From Bordetella parapertussis (GTDB lineage: Bacteria > Pseudomonadota > Gammaproteobacteria > Burkholderiales > SG8-41): a stretch of 64,000 nucleotides of DNA. Position 1 is the first letter of the stretch. Each line of letters begins with the position of its first letter. The translations under genes and the position numbers were made by a program. This document shows positions 47,892 to 58,307 of the stretch, piece after piece. The notes below the pieces were generated by a model. It did not search any database and had not been told where the DNA came from. It worked only from the letters and a program-made list of their open reading frames with translations. Where the stretch lies: positions 186,001 to 250,000 of the forward strand of contig CAMDRT010000001.1 of NCBI GenBank assembly GCA_945906815.1, given 5' to 3'.

Positions 47892-48551
47892 ATAGCACAG
47901 GAAAAAGAAGCGCGCATCAACACGGAAATTACGGCCGCCGAAGTCCGCTTAATCGGCGCCGCTGGTGAACAGGTCGGTGTGGTGAGCATTGCGGCAGCCA
48001 ACAAGCTGGCCGAGGAGGCCGAGCTGGATCTGGTGGAAATTGCGCCGACCGCGAATCCACCTGTGTGCCGTATTATGGATTTCGGCAAGTTCAAATACCG
48101 TGAGAGCAAGCGGCAGCACGAAGCGAAGTTGAAGCAAAAGCAGATCGTGGTCAAGGAAGTAAAATTCCGCCCTGGAACCGATGAAGGGGACTACAAGATC
48201 AAACTCAGAAACCTGTTGCGGTTTCTGGAAGAAGGCGACAAGGTTAAAGTTACTTTGCGGTATCGTGGCCGCGAAATGGCGCATCAGGAATTCGGAATAC
48301 GGCTGCTTGAACGCATACGGAGTGAATTAACACCCCACGCGATAGTTGAGCAGTTTCCGAAAATGGAAGGACGTCAGTTGGTGATGGTGATGTCCGCCAA
48401 AAAAGGCGTTAAGGCCCCGGTGAAAGGCCCTGCGAAAGCAGCGTCCGTAGCGGTAGAAAAGCCCGCTGTAGCGGCTGCGGAAAAGAAGGTCCCAGCAGTA
48501 GCGGTAGCAGCGGCGACAGCCACAGCTGCGGCCGAGACTGAAAAGAAGTAA
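47892..48551 (+). CDS. infC: Translation initiation factor IF-3 with ATA start codon
   Basis: A 219-residue factor that keeps ribosomal subunits apart and checks start codons. The N-domain runs from [12 protein letters not shown] and [18 protein letters not shown]; the C-domain includes [16 protein letters not shown] and [16 protein letters not shown]. No ATG, GTG or TTG fits the N-terminus. ATA at 47892 lies seven bases after AAGGAG and gives the family sequence. Rare start codons in infC allow IF-3 to limit its own synthesis. Residues after about 171 form an extra tail of about 48 rich in Ala, Val and Lys, not part of usual IF-3. Confidence 0.93.
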   Translation: MAQEKEARINTEITAAEVRLIGAAGEQVGVVSIAAANKLAEEAELDLVEIAPTANPPVCRIMDFGKFKYRESKRQHEAKLKQKQIVVKEVKFRPGTDEGDYKIKLRNLLRFLEEGDKVKVTLRYRGREMAHQEFGIRLLERIRSELTPHAIVEQFPKMEGRQLVMVMSAKKGVKAPVKGPAKAASVAVEKPAVAAAEKKVPAVAVAAATATAAAETEKK

Positions 48552-48656
48552 AGCGGTAGAAAACCAGCAGTAAACAAGAAGTAGTTGTCCGGGTATTAAA
48601 AGTTTCTCCGATCTGTGTTCGAAGAACACCCGGCGCTATGTTAAAACGAGGTAGTC

Positions 48657-48851
48657 ATGCCGAAACTCAAGACCAAGAGTGGCGCGGCCAAGCGTTTCCG
48701 CAAGCAGGGTAGTGGCGGAATTAAACGTGGATCGGCCTTTATGCGTCACATACTCACCAAGAAAAGCACCAAGCGCAAGCGTCAATTGCGCGGCGGTACC
48801 GCGGTGCATGCATCCGACGTGCGTGCCGTTCGCGCCATGTTGCCCTATTAA
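48657..48851 (+). CDS. rpmI: 50S ribosomal protein L35
   Basis: A 64-residue, very basic ribosomal protein with the standard [14 protein letters not shown] start and KRKRQLRGG. It is 12 bases upstream of rplT. The 105-base gap after infC can fold: GTGTTC/GAACAC at 48615-48629 and CCGGGT/ACCCGG at 48589-48633 compete, which may be a leader element for L20-type control. Confidence 0.95.
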   Translation: MPKLKTKSGAAKRFRKQGSGGIKRGSAFMRHILTKKSTKRKRQLRGGTAVHASDVRAVRAMLPY

Positions 48852-48863
48852 AGGAGATCAACC

Positions 48864-49238
48864 ATGCCTAGAGTAAAACGTGGAGTGATCGCGCGCGCGG
48901 CGCACAAAAAAGTCATCGAGAAAGCCAAGGGCTTTCGCGGTCGCCGCAATAATGTATTCCGGGTCGCCAATGAAGCGGTGATGCGCGCCGGGCAGTATGC
49001 CTATCGCGACCGCCGCAACAAAAAGCGTGTGTTCCGTTCACTGTGGATTACGCGTATTAACGCGGCGGTGCGCGAGCATGACCTGAGCTACAGCCAATTC
49101 ATGTACGGTCTTAAAAAGGCCGCAGTTGAAGTGGATCGCAAAGTGCTGGCCGATATCGCTGTACTCGACAAACCGGCTTTTGCTAAGTTTGTGGAGACGG
49201 CCAAAGCCAATCTCGCGAGTGCCGGAACAGCGGCGTAA
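48864..49238 (+). CDS. rplT: 50S ribosomal protein L20
   Basis: A 124-residue 23S rRNA-binding protein needed early in 50S assembly, starting [17 protein letters not shown], with [17 protein letters not shown] and [11 protein letters not shown]. In many bacteria it represses its own operon through a leader RNA. AAGGAG precedes the ATG. Confidence 0.96.
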   Translation: MPRVKRGVIARAAHKKVIEKAKGFRGRRNNVFRVANEAVMRAGQYAYRDRRNKKRVFRSLWITRINAAVREHDLSYSQFMYGLKKAAVEVDRKVLADIAVLDKPAFAKFVETAKANLASAGTAA

Positions 49239-50327
<1,089 letters not shown>

Positions 50328-50342
50328 GGTATCGACCGCGTC

Positions 50343-52721
50343 ATGAAATTTTCTGAGAACTGGCTGCGCAGCTTTGTTAATCCGCCGCTCGCCACCAGCG
50401 CGCTCGCGGATTTGCTCACCTTTGGCGGCATCGAAATTGAAGGCGTTGCAGCGGCTGCACCGCAATTCGAGCGTGTGGTGGTGGGTGTGGTGCTGACGGT
50501 TGCAGCGCACCCGCAGGCCGACCGCCTGAAGGTGTGTCAGGTCAGCGTCTCGGGTAACGTCAATGACGCAGCACTGACGATAGTGTGTGGCGCGCCGAAT
50601 GTGCGCGCGGGCCTGCGGGTACCAACGGCCTTGGTCGGCGCTACGTTGCCCGGCATGGAAATAAAGGCGGCCAAGGTGCGTGGCATTGAGTCGAGCGGAA
50701 TGTTGTGTTCGGCGCGTGAATTGGGCTTGAGCGATGCTGCCGACGGCTTGCTGGAACTGCCGGCGGATACGGCTATCGGCGCCAATATTCGCCAGGCGCT
50801 GGATTTGGATGACATTATTTTTGACAGCAAGCCCACCCCCAATCGCGGTGATTGTCTGAGCATGCGTGGGCTTGCGCGTGAAGTGGCTGCGTTGAGCGGC
50901 ACACCCATGCAAGCGCTTAAAATCACTGCGGTTAGCGCCAGCCATGCTGCTGCGCCGCGGATTACACTAGATGCGCCAGCAGCGTGTCCGCTGTATTGTG
51001 GCCGCATCCTGCGCGGCGTCAATGTCAATGTCCCCACGCCACAGTGGATGCTGCGCCGTCTCGCGCGCAGTGGCGTGCGTTCCATCAGCGCCGTGGTGGA
51101 TGTCACCAATTACGTGATGCTGGAGTTGGGACAACCCCTGCATGCGTTCGACGCGGCAAAAATAGAAGGCGGCATTCATGTGCGGTTCGCCGAGCCCGGT
51201 GAAAAACTCGCACTGCTGAATGGGGAAACACGCGAACTTACGCCATCGTTTCTGCTGATCGCCGATGACCACAAGGCCCTGGCGCTGGCCGGCATCATGG
51301 GCGGCGCGCACAGCGCGGTAGGGAATGAAACGCGCGACATACTGCTGGAAGCTGCGTATTTTGACCCGGATGTGATCGCGGGCAAGTCGCGGCTGCTGGG
51401 TTTTGGCTCGGACTCGGCATATCGTTTTGAGCGTGGCGTGAATTTTGCGGATGCGTGCGTAGCGATGGAGCACGCAACCCGACTCACGCTGGATATTTGC
51501 GGCGGCAGTGCCGGGCCAGTGATGGTGGCTGAAGACACCACGCACACGCCGCAGCGCAAGCCGATTGATTTGCGCTTTGCGAGAGTCGAGCGTGTATTGG
51601 GAATTGCACTTGCCGCTGACGTGATTATGGATATTTTCACGCGCCTGGGGTTTGCACACGTGGCGATAGCGGGCGGCTTGCGGGTGACGCCGCCCGCGTA
51701 CCGTTTTGATATCGCCATCGAAGAAGATCTGATCGAGGAAATTGCGCGCATACACGGTTACAACCGCATTCCTTCGTGTGCGCCGGTGGTGGCATCGGTG
51801 GCGTTGCCGGTGGTGGAGCAGCAACGCTCAAACGCGGCGATACGCCACTTGCTGGCCGCACGCGACTATCAAGAAGTGGTGACCTATAGTTTTGTGGATG
51901 CGCAGTGGGAGCAGGATTTCTGCGCCAATGCGTCGCCGGTCAGGCTGGCGAACCCGATCTCGAGTCAGATGGCGGTGATGCGATCCAGTTTGATCGGCGG
52001 ATTGATCGGCGCCATTGCCTACAATCTGCATCACAAACAAGCGCGGGTGCGCGTGTTTGAAGGCGGACGTTGTTTTGCCGCGGACGCCAGCACCGGTGGG
52101 TATCAGCAGCCTTGGCGCATCGGCGCGGCGGCGTGTGGCGACGCGCTCCCCGAACAATGGGGCATACGCCCGGCGAGGGCGCTGGACTTTTATGATATCA
52201 AGGCCGATCTGGAGGCGCTGTTTCAGCCACGTGCTTTGACTTTCGAAGCAGCGCCACATCCGGCGTTGCATCCGGGCAAAAGCGCGCGCGTGTTGCAGGC
52301 GGGAAACAGCATAGGCTGGATAGGTGAACTACATCCGCTCTGGCGGCAAAAATATGATCTGGCGACAGCGCCGGTGTTGTTTGAGGTGGCGTTGGACGCA
52401 GCAACCACACGCTTGCTGCCCCACTATACGGCCATTTCTAAATACCCAACGGTGTGGCGAGATTTGGCTTTTACTGTCGATGACACTGTCTCGTATCAAG
52501 CAATTCTTGATGCGCTAAATGCGCAAAAACCAGAGGTCATTATTGACATTTCGGTATTTGACATTTACCGCGGTACGGCCATGGAAAGTGGCAAAAAAAG
52601 TCTTGCATTCAGGATGTTAGTACAGGATACTCATAAAACAATGACCGATGCGGAAGTCGATTTCGCAGTCTCGGCAATTATAAAAATTCTGCAAAATCAG
52701 TTCCACGCCAAGCTTCGCTAA
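50343..52721 (+). CDS. pheT: Phenylalanyl-tRNA synthetase beta subunit
   Basis: A 792-residue subunit with the N-terminal tRNA-binding OB domain ([23 protein letters not shown]), the B3/B4 editing domain, B5 domain and the C-terminal anticodon-binding fold ([17 protein letters not shown]). It edits Tyr-tRNA-Phe. Placed between pheS and ihfA, as in many proteobacteria. Confidence 0.96.
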   Translation: MKFSENWLRSFVNPPLATSALADLLTFGGIEIEGVAAAAPQFERVVVGVVLTVAAHPQADRLKVCQVSVSGNVNDAALTIVCGAPNVRAGLRVPTALVGATLPGMEIKAAKVRGIESSGMLCSARELGLSDAADGLLELPADTAIGANIRQALDLDDIIFDSKPTPNRGDCLSMRGLAREVAALSGTPMQALKITAVSASHAAAPRITLDAPAACPLYCGRILRGVNVNVPTPQWMLRRLARSGVRSISAVVDVTNYVMLELGQPLHAFDAAKIEGGIHVRFAEPGEKLALLNGETRELTPSFLLIADDHKALALAGIMGGAHSAVGNETRDILLEAAYFDPDVIAGKSRLLGFGSDSAYRFERGVNFADACVAMEHATRLTLDICGGSAGPVMVAEDTTHTPQRKPIDLRFARVERVLGIALAADVIMDIFTRLGFAHVAIAGGLRVTPPAYRFDIAIEEDLIEEIARIHGYNRIPSCAPVVASVALPVVEQQRSNAAIRHLLAARDYQEVVTYSFVDAQWEQDFCANASPVRLANPISSQMAVMRSSLIGGLIGAIAYNLHHKQARVRVFEGGRCFAADASTGGYQQPWRIGAAACGDALPEQWGIRPARALDFYDIKADLEALFQPRALTFEAAPHPALHPGKSARVLQAGNSIGWIGELHPLWRQKYDLATAPVLFEVALDAATTRLLPHYTAISKYPTVWRDLAFTVDDTVSYQAILDALNAQKPEVIIDISVFDIYRGTAMESGKKSLAFRMLVQDTHKTMTDAEVDFAVSAIIKILQNQFHAKLR

Positions 52722-52731
52722 GAGGGGAAAC

Positions 52732-53037
52732 ATGACTTTAACGAAGGCTGAACTCGCTGATCTCTTGTTTGAGAAAGTGGGTCTCAACAAACGTGAGGCC
52801 AAGGATATGGTCGAGACGTACTTTGAGGAAGTGCGTCACGCACTGGAGGCTGGTAAAGGTGTTAAGTTGTCCGGATTCGGAAATTTTCAGTTGCGCCTGA
52901 AGCCGCAACGCCCCGGCCGCAATCCGAAAACCGGAGAAGAAATACCGATTACGGAGCGCCGTGTTGTTACTTTCCACGCTTCGCAAAAGTTGAAGGCCAT
53001 GGTGGAGCAGCGCTACGGTGGAAAGCCCAACCCATAA
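52732..53037 (+). CDS. ihfA: Integration host factor alpha subunit
   Basis: A 101-residue DNA-bending protein that pairs with IHF-beta. [27 protein letters not shown] and the beta-ribbon arm [12 protein letters not shown] with its intercalating Pro are present. AGAGGGGAAAC precedes the ATG. The end overlaps the MerR gene by 20 bases. Confidence 0.96.
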   Translation: MTLTKAELADLLFEKVGLNKREAKDMVETYFEEVRHALEAGKGVKLSGFGNFQLRLKPQRPGRNPKTGEEIPITERRVVTFHASQKLKAMVEQRYGGKPNP

Positions 53038-53428
53038 AGCGCAACTGCCGCCGATCCCCGCGAAGCGCTATTTCACTATCGGTGAAGTCAGCGAGTTGTG
53101 CGGTGTAAAGCCGCACGTGTTGCGTTACTGGGAGCAGGAGTTCACCCAGTTAAAGCCGGTCAAGCGTCGCGGAAACCGCCGCTATTATCAACATCATGAA
53201 GTGCTGCTGATCCGCCGCATCCGCGAGCTGCTATACGATCAGGGCTTTACCATCAGCGGTGCTCGCAACCAGCTGGACGATCTCGCCAGTGAAGGTGGCC
53301 GTTACACCAAATCCCGCTTGAGTATGAGCGTTACCGCGCCTGAACATGGGCTGAGTGCTGTGGAGCAGGCCAAAGCCGTGGTGGTGCGCAAAGAAATTCA
53401 GGGTGTGCTGGCATTGCTGCGCGCCTGA
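53018..53428 (+). CDS. MerR-family transcriptional regulator
   Basis: A 136-residue regulator starting at GTG inside ihfA. The winged-helix domain reads [30 protein letters not shown] and [30 protein letters not shown] short C-terminal helix completes it; no metal-binding cysteines are seen. This MerR-like gene regularly follows ihfA in proteobacteria, with no known effector. Confidence 0.9.
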   Translation: MESPTHKAQLPPIPAKRYFTIGEVSELCGVKPHVLRYWEQEFTQLKPVKRRGNRRYYQHHEVLLIRRIRELLYDQGFTISGARNQLDDLASEGGRYTKSRLSMSVTAPEHGLSAVEQAKAVVVRKEIQGVLALLRA

Positions 53429-53492
53429 CCGTGCTTATGACTAGCGGACGCCGTGGTGTACTGTGCCGCGGCTTTTTTTCGCCCTGACACCC

Positions 53493-54821
53493 ATGACGCA
53501 TGTATTTCACCGCGATGCTAGAACCGACCCGCCGTTGGCCGTGGCGGGCGCGGGGCCGTATCTGACCGACCGCGAAGGCCGTCGCTACCTCGATGCTTCA
53601 GGTGGCGCCGCTGTTTCCTGCCTGGGGCACGGGCACCGCGCGGTGATCGATGCGATCAAAGCGCAGGCCGATAAATTGGCTTACGCGCACACCGCCTTTT
53701 TCAGCAGCGAACCTGCCGAGGCGCTGGCGGATTTTTTGATCCAGGCTAGCGGCGATGCATTTGCACGGGTGTATTTTGTCGCGGGCGGCTCGGAGGGGAT
53801 TGAAGCCGCGCTCAAACTCGCGCGCCAGTATTTTCTTGAGGCCGGCGAGCCGCAGCGCGACCTGTTCATCGGCCGCCGCCAAAGTTATCACGGCAACACG
53901 CTGGGCGCGCTGGCGGTAGGCGGCAATAGCTGGCGCCGTGCGCCGTTTGCGCCGCTGTTGATGAAAGTTGAGCATATCGCGCCCTGTTATGCCTACCGCG
54001 ACCGCAAAGAAGGTGAGTCCGAGTCTGCTTACGGCCTGCGTGCTGCGGATGAGCTCGAAGCCATGGTGCAACGCGTGGGGCCTAAGCGCGTTATCGCGTT
54101 TGTAGCGGAGACGGTGGTGGGCGCTACGCTGGGGGCGGTTGCGGCTACCCCCGGCTACTTCAAGCGCATACGCGAAATTTGTGATCGTTACGGCATCCTG
54201 CTGATACTGGATGAAGTGATGTGCGGCATGGGGCGCACCGGCAGCTTGTTTGCCTACGAACAGGAAGGCATCGTGCCTGATATGTGCGTGGTCGCCAAAG
54301 GCCTGGGCGGCGGCTATCAGCCCATAGGTGCCACGCTGGTGTCGAAAAATATATTCGATGCCATACAGAACGGCAGTGGCTTTTTTCAGCATGGCCACAC
54401 CTACCTGGGGCATCCGCTGGCGTGTGCGGCGGCGCTGGCGGTGCAGCACACGATAGAGGCAGAGCGGCTGCTCGACAACGTGCGCACGCAAGGCGCGGCA
54501 CTACTGATGCATTTGCGGGAACGCTTTGGCGCTCACCCGCACGTGGGCGATGTGCGCGGACGTGGGCTTTTCCTGGGCGTGGAACTGGTGGTGGACCACG
54601 CCACCAAAGCCACTTTTGATCCGGCGCTGAAGGTACATCAGCGCATCAAGCGCGAGGCTTTCGCGCGCGGCCTGATTTGTTATCCGATGGGCGGCACGGT
54701 GGATGGCAAACACGGCGATCATGTATTGCTGGCGCCGCCATATATCATAGCCGGCACTCACTGTGCCGAGATCAGCGCAAAGCTCTCTCAGGCGGTTGAT
54801 GCGGCTTTGGCGGGGGTTTGA
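53493..54821 (+). CDS. Class III PLP-dependent aminotransferase
   Basis: A 442-residue aminotransferase of the ornithine/beta-alanine group. Motifs: YLDASGGAAVSCLGHGH near the N-terminus, FVAGGSEGIEAALKLARQY, the Asp that contacts PLP in ILLILDEVMCGMGRTG, and the PLP-lysine in VVAKGLGGGYQPIGA. The substrate (an omega- or beta-amino acid) is not predictable. ATG at 53493 (MTHVFHRD) fits better than the upstream GTG at 53463. It is not part of a visible operon. Confidence 0.87.
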   Translation: MTHVFHRDARTDPPLAVAGAGPYLTDREGRRYLDASGGAAVSCLGHGHRAVIDAIKAQADKLAYAHTAFFSSEPAEALADFLIQASGDAFARVYFVAGGSEGIEAALKLARQYFLEAGEPQRDLFIGRRQSYHGNTLGALAVGGNSWRRAPFAPLLMKVEHIAPCYAYRDRKEGESESAYGLRAADELEAMVQRVGPKRVIAFVAETVVGATLGAVAATPGYFKRIREICDRYGILLILDEVMCGMGRTGSLFAYEQEGIVPDMCVVAKGLGGGYQPIGATLVSKNIFDAIQNGSGFFQHGHTYLGHPLACAAALAVQHTIEAERLLDNVRTQGAALLMHLRERFGAHPHVGDVRGRGLFLGVELVVDHATKATFDPALKVHQRIKREAFARGLICYPMGGTVDGKHGDHVLLAPPYIIAGTHCAEISAKLSQAVDAALAGV

Positions 54822-54960
54822 GACCTCCGCTTCAACTTCAACAGTAACCGCGCAGGTGCAGAGGAAACGCAAAGCTAACCCCTCATAAAATTGCGCCACA
54901 TGGTTTTCGCCTCTGCGCTGTAAGGTTTTTTCTGCACTGCTGCGCGCACCCAAGTTTTAC

Positions 54961-54988
54961 TTGAAAATTCAGCCAGTTACTGTAAAAT
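54961..54988 (+). promoter_or_regulatory. Sigma-70 promoter of the rpsF operon
   Basis: TTGAAA at 54961-54966 and TAAAAT at 54983-54988 are 16 bases apart, with an extended TG at 54981. It lies about 130 bases before rpsF, leaving an untranslated leader. Confidence 0.7.
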
Positions 54989-55057
54989 CCGCGCCTCGGT
55001 TAGCCCTGTGCCGACCGCGACCTCGTTGTAAGAGTTTGTAAATTAATTTAAATCCTT

Positions 55058-55084
55058 GCCTCACCGTACCGCATAACGGGAGGC
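55058..55084 (+). promoter_or_regulatory. Hairpin in the rpsF leader, candidate S6:S18 binding site
   Basis: GCCTC/GAGGC and CCGT/ACGG stack to a nine-bp stem with one bulged A. The eight-base loop is ACCGCATA. Known rpsF leaders bound by S6:S18 use an exposed CCG, also present in this loop. Confidence 0.5.
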
Positions 55085-55117
55085 CCAGCAGTTTCCAACC
55101 CATAAGGAGCTTATTGC

Positions 55118-55522
55118 ATGCGACATTATGAAATTGTATTCATCGTCCATCCGGATCAAAGTGAGCAAGTTCCCGGCATGGTCGAGCGCTATCGCCAGAT
55201 GATCACCGGGCGTGGCGGAAAAATCCACCGTCACGAAGATTGGGGGCGTCGTCAGATGACCTATCCGATGCAGAAGATGCACAAAGCGCACTACGTGCTG
55301 CTGAACATCGAGTGTGACAACGAGACCCTGCTTGAAATGGAACACGCGTTCAAGTTTAACGACGCGGTGCTGCGCCATTTGACGGTGTCGATGCGCGACG
55401 CGGTCGTCGCACCCTCGCCGATGATGCGCGAGGAAAGAGCGCGCCCGTCGTCCGATGAGCGGCCTGCCGCAGCGCCTGCTGTGGCACCCGCTGCGGCACC
55501 CGCGCCGGCAGCTAGCGCGTAA
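55118..55522 (+). CDS. rpsF: 30S ribosomal protein S6
   Basis: A 134-residue platform protein that binds S18. It starts [18 protein letters not shown], has [20 protein letters not shown], and ends in an Ala/Pro-rich tail of about 30 residues. AAGGAG precedes the ATG. A hairpin in the leader may mediate repression by S6:S18. Confidence 0.96.
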   Translation: MRHYEIVFIVHPDQSEQVPGMVERYRQMITGRGGKIHRHEDWGRRQMTYPMQKMHKAHYVLLNIECDNETLLEMEHAFKFNDAVLRHLTVSMRDAVVAPSPMMREERARPSSDERPAAAPAVAPAAAPAPAASA

Positions 55523-55524
55523 GG

Positions 55525-55845
55525 GTGGATGCCAACGCGCTGAATTCGGTCAGGCTTGCAGGAGAAATCACCGCTATAGAATCGTTACGTCACACGCCCG
55601 CCGGGCTGCCTCTGGTGAACTTCAAACTCACGCACCGTTCACTGCAATGGGAAGCCGGCATTGAACGCCAAACTGAACTTGAAGCGGGTGTGGTGGCCAT
55701 CGGAGACATAGCCGCTGCTGTGGCAAAGTTTCAGGCGGGCGACAGGGTAACGCTACAGGGGTTTCTGGCAGCCAGGCGCCGCATGGGCGCGCAACTCGGC
55801 ACACAGTTGGTATTACACGTAACGCACATCACACCGATTCAGTAG
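55525..55845 (+). CDS. priB: Primosomal replication protein N (PriB)
   Basis: A 106-residue single-strand-DNA-binding OB-fold protein that helps restart stalled forks. [34 protein letters not shown] is typical, here from residue 5. It starts at GTG two bases after rpsF. A place between rpsF and rpsR is standard for priB in this phylum. Confidence 0.93.
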   Translation: MDANALNSVRLAGEITAIESLRHTPAGLPLVNFKLTHRSLQWEAGIERQTELEAGVVAIGDIAAAVAKFQAGDRVTLQGFLAARRRMGAQLGTQLVLHVTHITPIQ

Positions 55846-55877
55846 TTAGACTAACAGACACGAAAAGGAAACTCATC

Positions 55878-56168
55878 ATGGCGATGGGCAAAGGCAGGTT
55901 CGGTAAAGGCAAGGGGAAACCCACCGACAAGAATAAACGTCGCGGCAACGCGTTGTTCCGCCGCAGGAAGTTCTGCCGCTTTACCGCGGAAAAAATTACG
56001 CAGATCGATTACAAGGATATTGCGCTGCTCAAGGATTTCATCAACGAAAACGGCAAATTGATACCGGCGCGCATCACCGGCACCAAGGCCAAGTATCAGC
56101 GACAGCTGTCGGTAGCGGTGAAGCGAGCGCGCTTTCTCGGGCTGCTGCATTTCACCGATCTGCATTAA
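55878..56168 (+). CDS. rpsR: 30S ribosomal protein S18
   Basis: A 96-residue protein pairing with S6. [50 protein letters not shown], seen as the blocks RRKFCRF, DYKD and [15 protein letters not shown], identifies it. The basic Gly/Lys-rich extension of about 20 residues before it is common in betaproteobacteria. ATG at 55878 or 55884. Confidence 0.96.
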   Translation: MAMGKGRFGKGKGKPTDKNKRRGNALFRRRKFCRFTAEKITQIDYKDIALLKDFINENGKLIPARITGTKAKYQRQLSVAVKRARFLGLLHFTDLH

Positions 56169-56177
56169 GGGGGCAAC

Positions 56178-56630
56178 ATGCAAATCATACTGCTCGAAAA
56201 GGTGGTTAACCTCGGCCAACTGGGCGATGTGGTCAAGGTCAAGGACGGCTATGCGCGTAATTTTCTGATTCCGCAAGGCAAAGCCAAGCGCGCTAACGCC
56301 ACGAATCTGGCGGAGTTCGAAAAGCGCCGCGTTGATCTTGAGAAAGCGCAGAACGACGCATTTTCCAAAGCACAGGAAATGGGCAGCAAGCTCGACGGCC
56401 TGATGGTGCAAATTACGCAGAAAGCGGGCGTTGACGGGAAATTGTTTGGCTCAGTCACCAACAGTGACATCGCCGAGGCGCTCAAGAAACAAGGCTACGA
56501 CATTGCCAAGGCCTCGATACGCATGCCGACGGGTCCGATCAAGACCATAGGCGACAATCCGCTGAAAATCGCGGTGCATACCGATGTGGTGGTCGGCATT
56601 ACCGTTTCGGTGTTGGGCGAGGCCGCTTAG
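56178..56630 (+). CDS. rplI: 50S ribosomal protein L9
   Basis: A 150-residue protein with two globular ends joined by a long helix. It starts [19 protein letters not shown], with [16 protein letters not shown]. It closes the ribosomal operon and is followed by a strong terminator. Confidence 0.96.
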   Translation: MQIILLEKVVNLGQLGDVVKVKDGYARNFLIPQGKAKRANATNLAEFEKRRVDLEKAQNDAFSKAQEMGSKLDGLMVQITQKAGVDGKLFGSVTNSDIAEALKKQGYDIAKASIRMPTGPIKTIGDNPLKIAVHTDVVVGITVSVLGEAA

Positions 56631-56682
56631 TTTGCGCATGCGTTTTCTAATGCGCTAATTCAAAACGCTTTTTTCGCATCAG

Positions 56683-56712
56683 AAAAAAGGGCTGGCGACA
56701 GCCCTTTTTTTT
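56683..56712 (+). terminator. Rho-independent terminator after rplI
   Basis: Twelve-bp stem AAAAAAGGGCTG/CAGCCCTTTTTT with a GCGA tetraloop and further T. It separates the ribosomal operon from dnaB. Confidence 0.92.
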
Positions 56713-56810
56713 ATGTAGATTCGCTAGCTCACGGCTACTGCTACTGTTTGATCTATTTAAAAAAATACAATAAAAACAAATAGTTAATTAATTATTCTGG
56801 ATTACACGCC

Positions 56811-58214
56811 ATGTGCGCTATGCAAGTTGTCAGCAGTCAGCTCAAAGACCCGCAAATGGAAGCCATGCGTGTGCCGCCGCAGTCCATAGAGGCTGAGCAG
56901 TCGGTGCTGGGCGGACTGCTGCTGGACAACACGGCGTGGGACAAGATTTCAGATATGTTGGGTGAAACGGATTTTTATCGCGCGGATCATCGGCTTATTT
57001 TTCAGCACGTGATGCTGTTGATTGAGAACACCCGGCCTGCCGATGTGCTGACGGTTGCGGAAAGTCTCGAACGCAGTGCGCAGCTCGCGGAGGCGGGCGG
57101 GCAAGCCTATCTGGGTTCATTGTCGATGAACACGCCAAGTGCCGCGAACATACGCCGTTATGCGGAGATCGTGCGCGAGCGCGCCATCATGCGTGAACTG
57201 GCAAAAGCGGGCGCGGAAATCGCCGACTCGGCGTTTAATCCCGAAGGGCGTGAAGCGAAAGATCTGATCGACGAAGCCGAGGCCAAGGTGTTCCAGATTG
57301 CCGAGGCTGGTGCCAAAAGCACACAGGGATTTGTCAAAATCGATCCGCTGCTGACCGAGACCATAGAGCGCATCGACATGCTCTACAGCCGCGAGAACAA
57401 GGACGATGTCATCGGCCTCGCCACGGGTTATACCGATCTGGACCGCATGACTTCCGGTTTGCAGCAGGGCGAGTTGGTCGTCATTGCGGCGCGGCCTTCG
57501 ATGGGGAAAACCGCGCTGGCGATGAACATCGTCGAGCATGTCGCGCTCAATCTCAAAAAAGCCGCTGCTGTGTTCAGCATGGAAATGTCGGGTTCGCAAC
57601 TGGCGCTGCGCATGATCGGTTCGGTGGGGCGTGTCGATCAGCACAAGCTGCGCTCCGGTACATTTGAAGAAAATGAGTGGCCCAAACTGGTGGATGCGGT
57701 GGGCAAGCTCAATGATTCGCAAATACACATAGACGACACCGCCGGCCTCAACGCGCTGGAAGTGCGTTCACGCGCGCGGCGCCTGCATCGCGTGTGCGGC
57801 GGCTTGAGTCTGATCGTGGTGGACTATCTGCAACTGATGAGCGGCACGTCGTCGGGGCGCGAAGAAAATCGCGCCACCGAAGTCGCCGAGATATCGCGCT
57901 CGCTCAAGGGACTAGCCAAGGAACTCAAGGTGCCGGTGGTTGCGCTGTCACAGCTGAACCGCAGCGTTGAGTCGCGTCAGGACAAGCGCCCGATGATGTC
58001 GGACTTGCGCGAATCGGGCGCCATTGAGCAGGACGCCGATCTGATTCTGTTCATCTACCGCGATGAGGTTTACAACCCCACCAATGAAGCGAGCAAGGGC
58101 AAGGCAGAAATCATTGTTGCCAAACAGCGCAATGGTCCCACCGGGCCGGTGACGCTGACCTTTATCGGTCGTCACACGCGCTTTGAGAATTATGCGGCCG
58201 GCGATCAGTATTGA
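56811..58214 (+). CDS. dnaB: Replicative DNA helicase DnaB
   Basis: A 467-residue hexameric helicase. The N-terminal primase-interacting domain starts VPPQSIEAEQSVLGGLLLDN. The RecA-like core has Walker A (ARPSMGKTALA), Walker B (LIVVDYLQLM) and the R-finger region SDLRESGAIEQDADLILFIYR. No intein is present. No clear ribosome binding site is seen; ATG at 56811 or 56820. An AT-rich 60-base stretch upstream probably holds its promoter. Confidence 0.97.
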   Translation: MCAMQVVSSQLKDPQMEAMRVPPQSIEAEQSVLGGLLLDNTAWDKISDMLGETDFYRADHRLIFQHVMLLIENTRPADVLTVAESLERSAQLAEAGGQAYLGSLSMNTPSAANIRRYAEIVRERAIMRELAKAGAEIADSAFNPEGREAKDLIDEAEAKVFQIAEAGAKSTQGFVKIDPLLTETIERIDMLYSRENKDDVIGLATGYTDLDRMTSGLQQGELVVIAARPSMGKTALAMNIVEHVALNLKKAAAVFSMEMSGSQLALRMIGSVGRVDQHKLRSGTFEENEWPKLVDAVGKLNDSQIHIDDTAGLNALEVRSRARRLHRVCGGLSLIVVDYLQLMSGTSSGREENRATEVAEISRSLKGLAKELKVPVVALSQLNRSVESRQDKRPMMSDLRESGAIEQDADLILFIYRDEVYNPTNEASKGKAEIIVAKQRNGPTGPVTLTFIGRHTRFENYAAGDQY

Positions 58215-58229
58215 TTTGAGAAACCGCTC

Positions 58230-58298
58230 TAACCACAGATGAACACAGATTTTTCGCAGTGGATGTTATCCGTGTTCATCTGTGTTTATCTGTGGTTA
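58230..58298. repeat. ACCACAGATGAACACAGAT inverted repeat between dnaB and the PhoH gene
   Basis: A 21-base arm at 58230-58250 is repeated inverted at 58278-58298 with a single G-U mismatch, and a partial third copy lies between. T runs flank it, so it may end both convergent transcripts. It resembles a dispersed element found in many bacteria. Confidence 0.75.
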
Positions 58299-58307
58299 AT
58301 CTATTTT

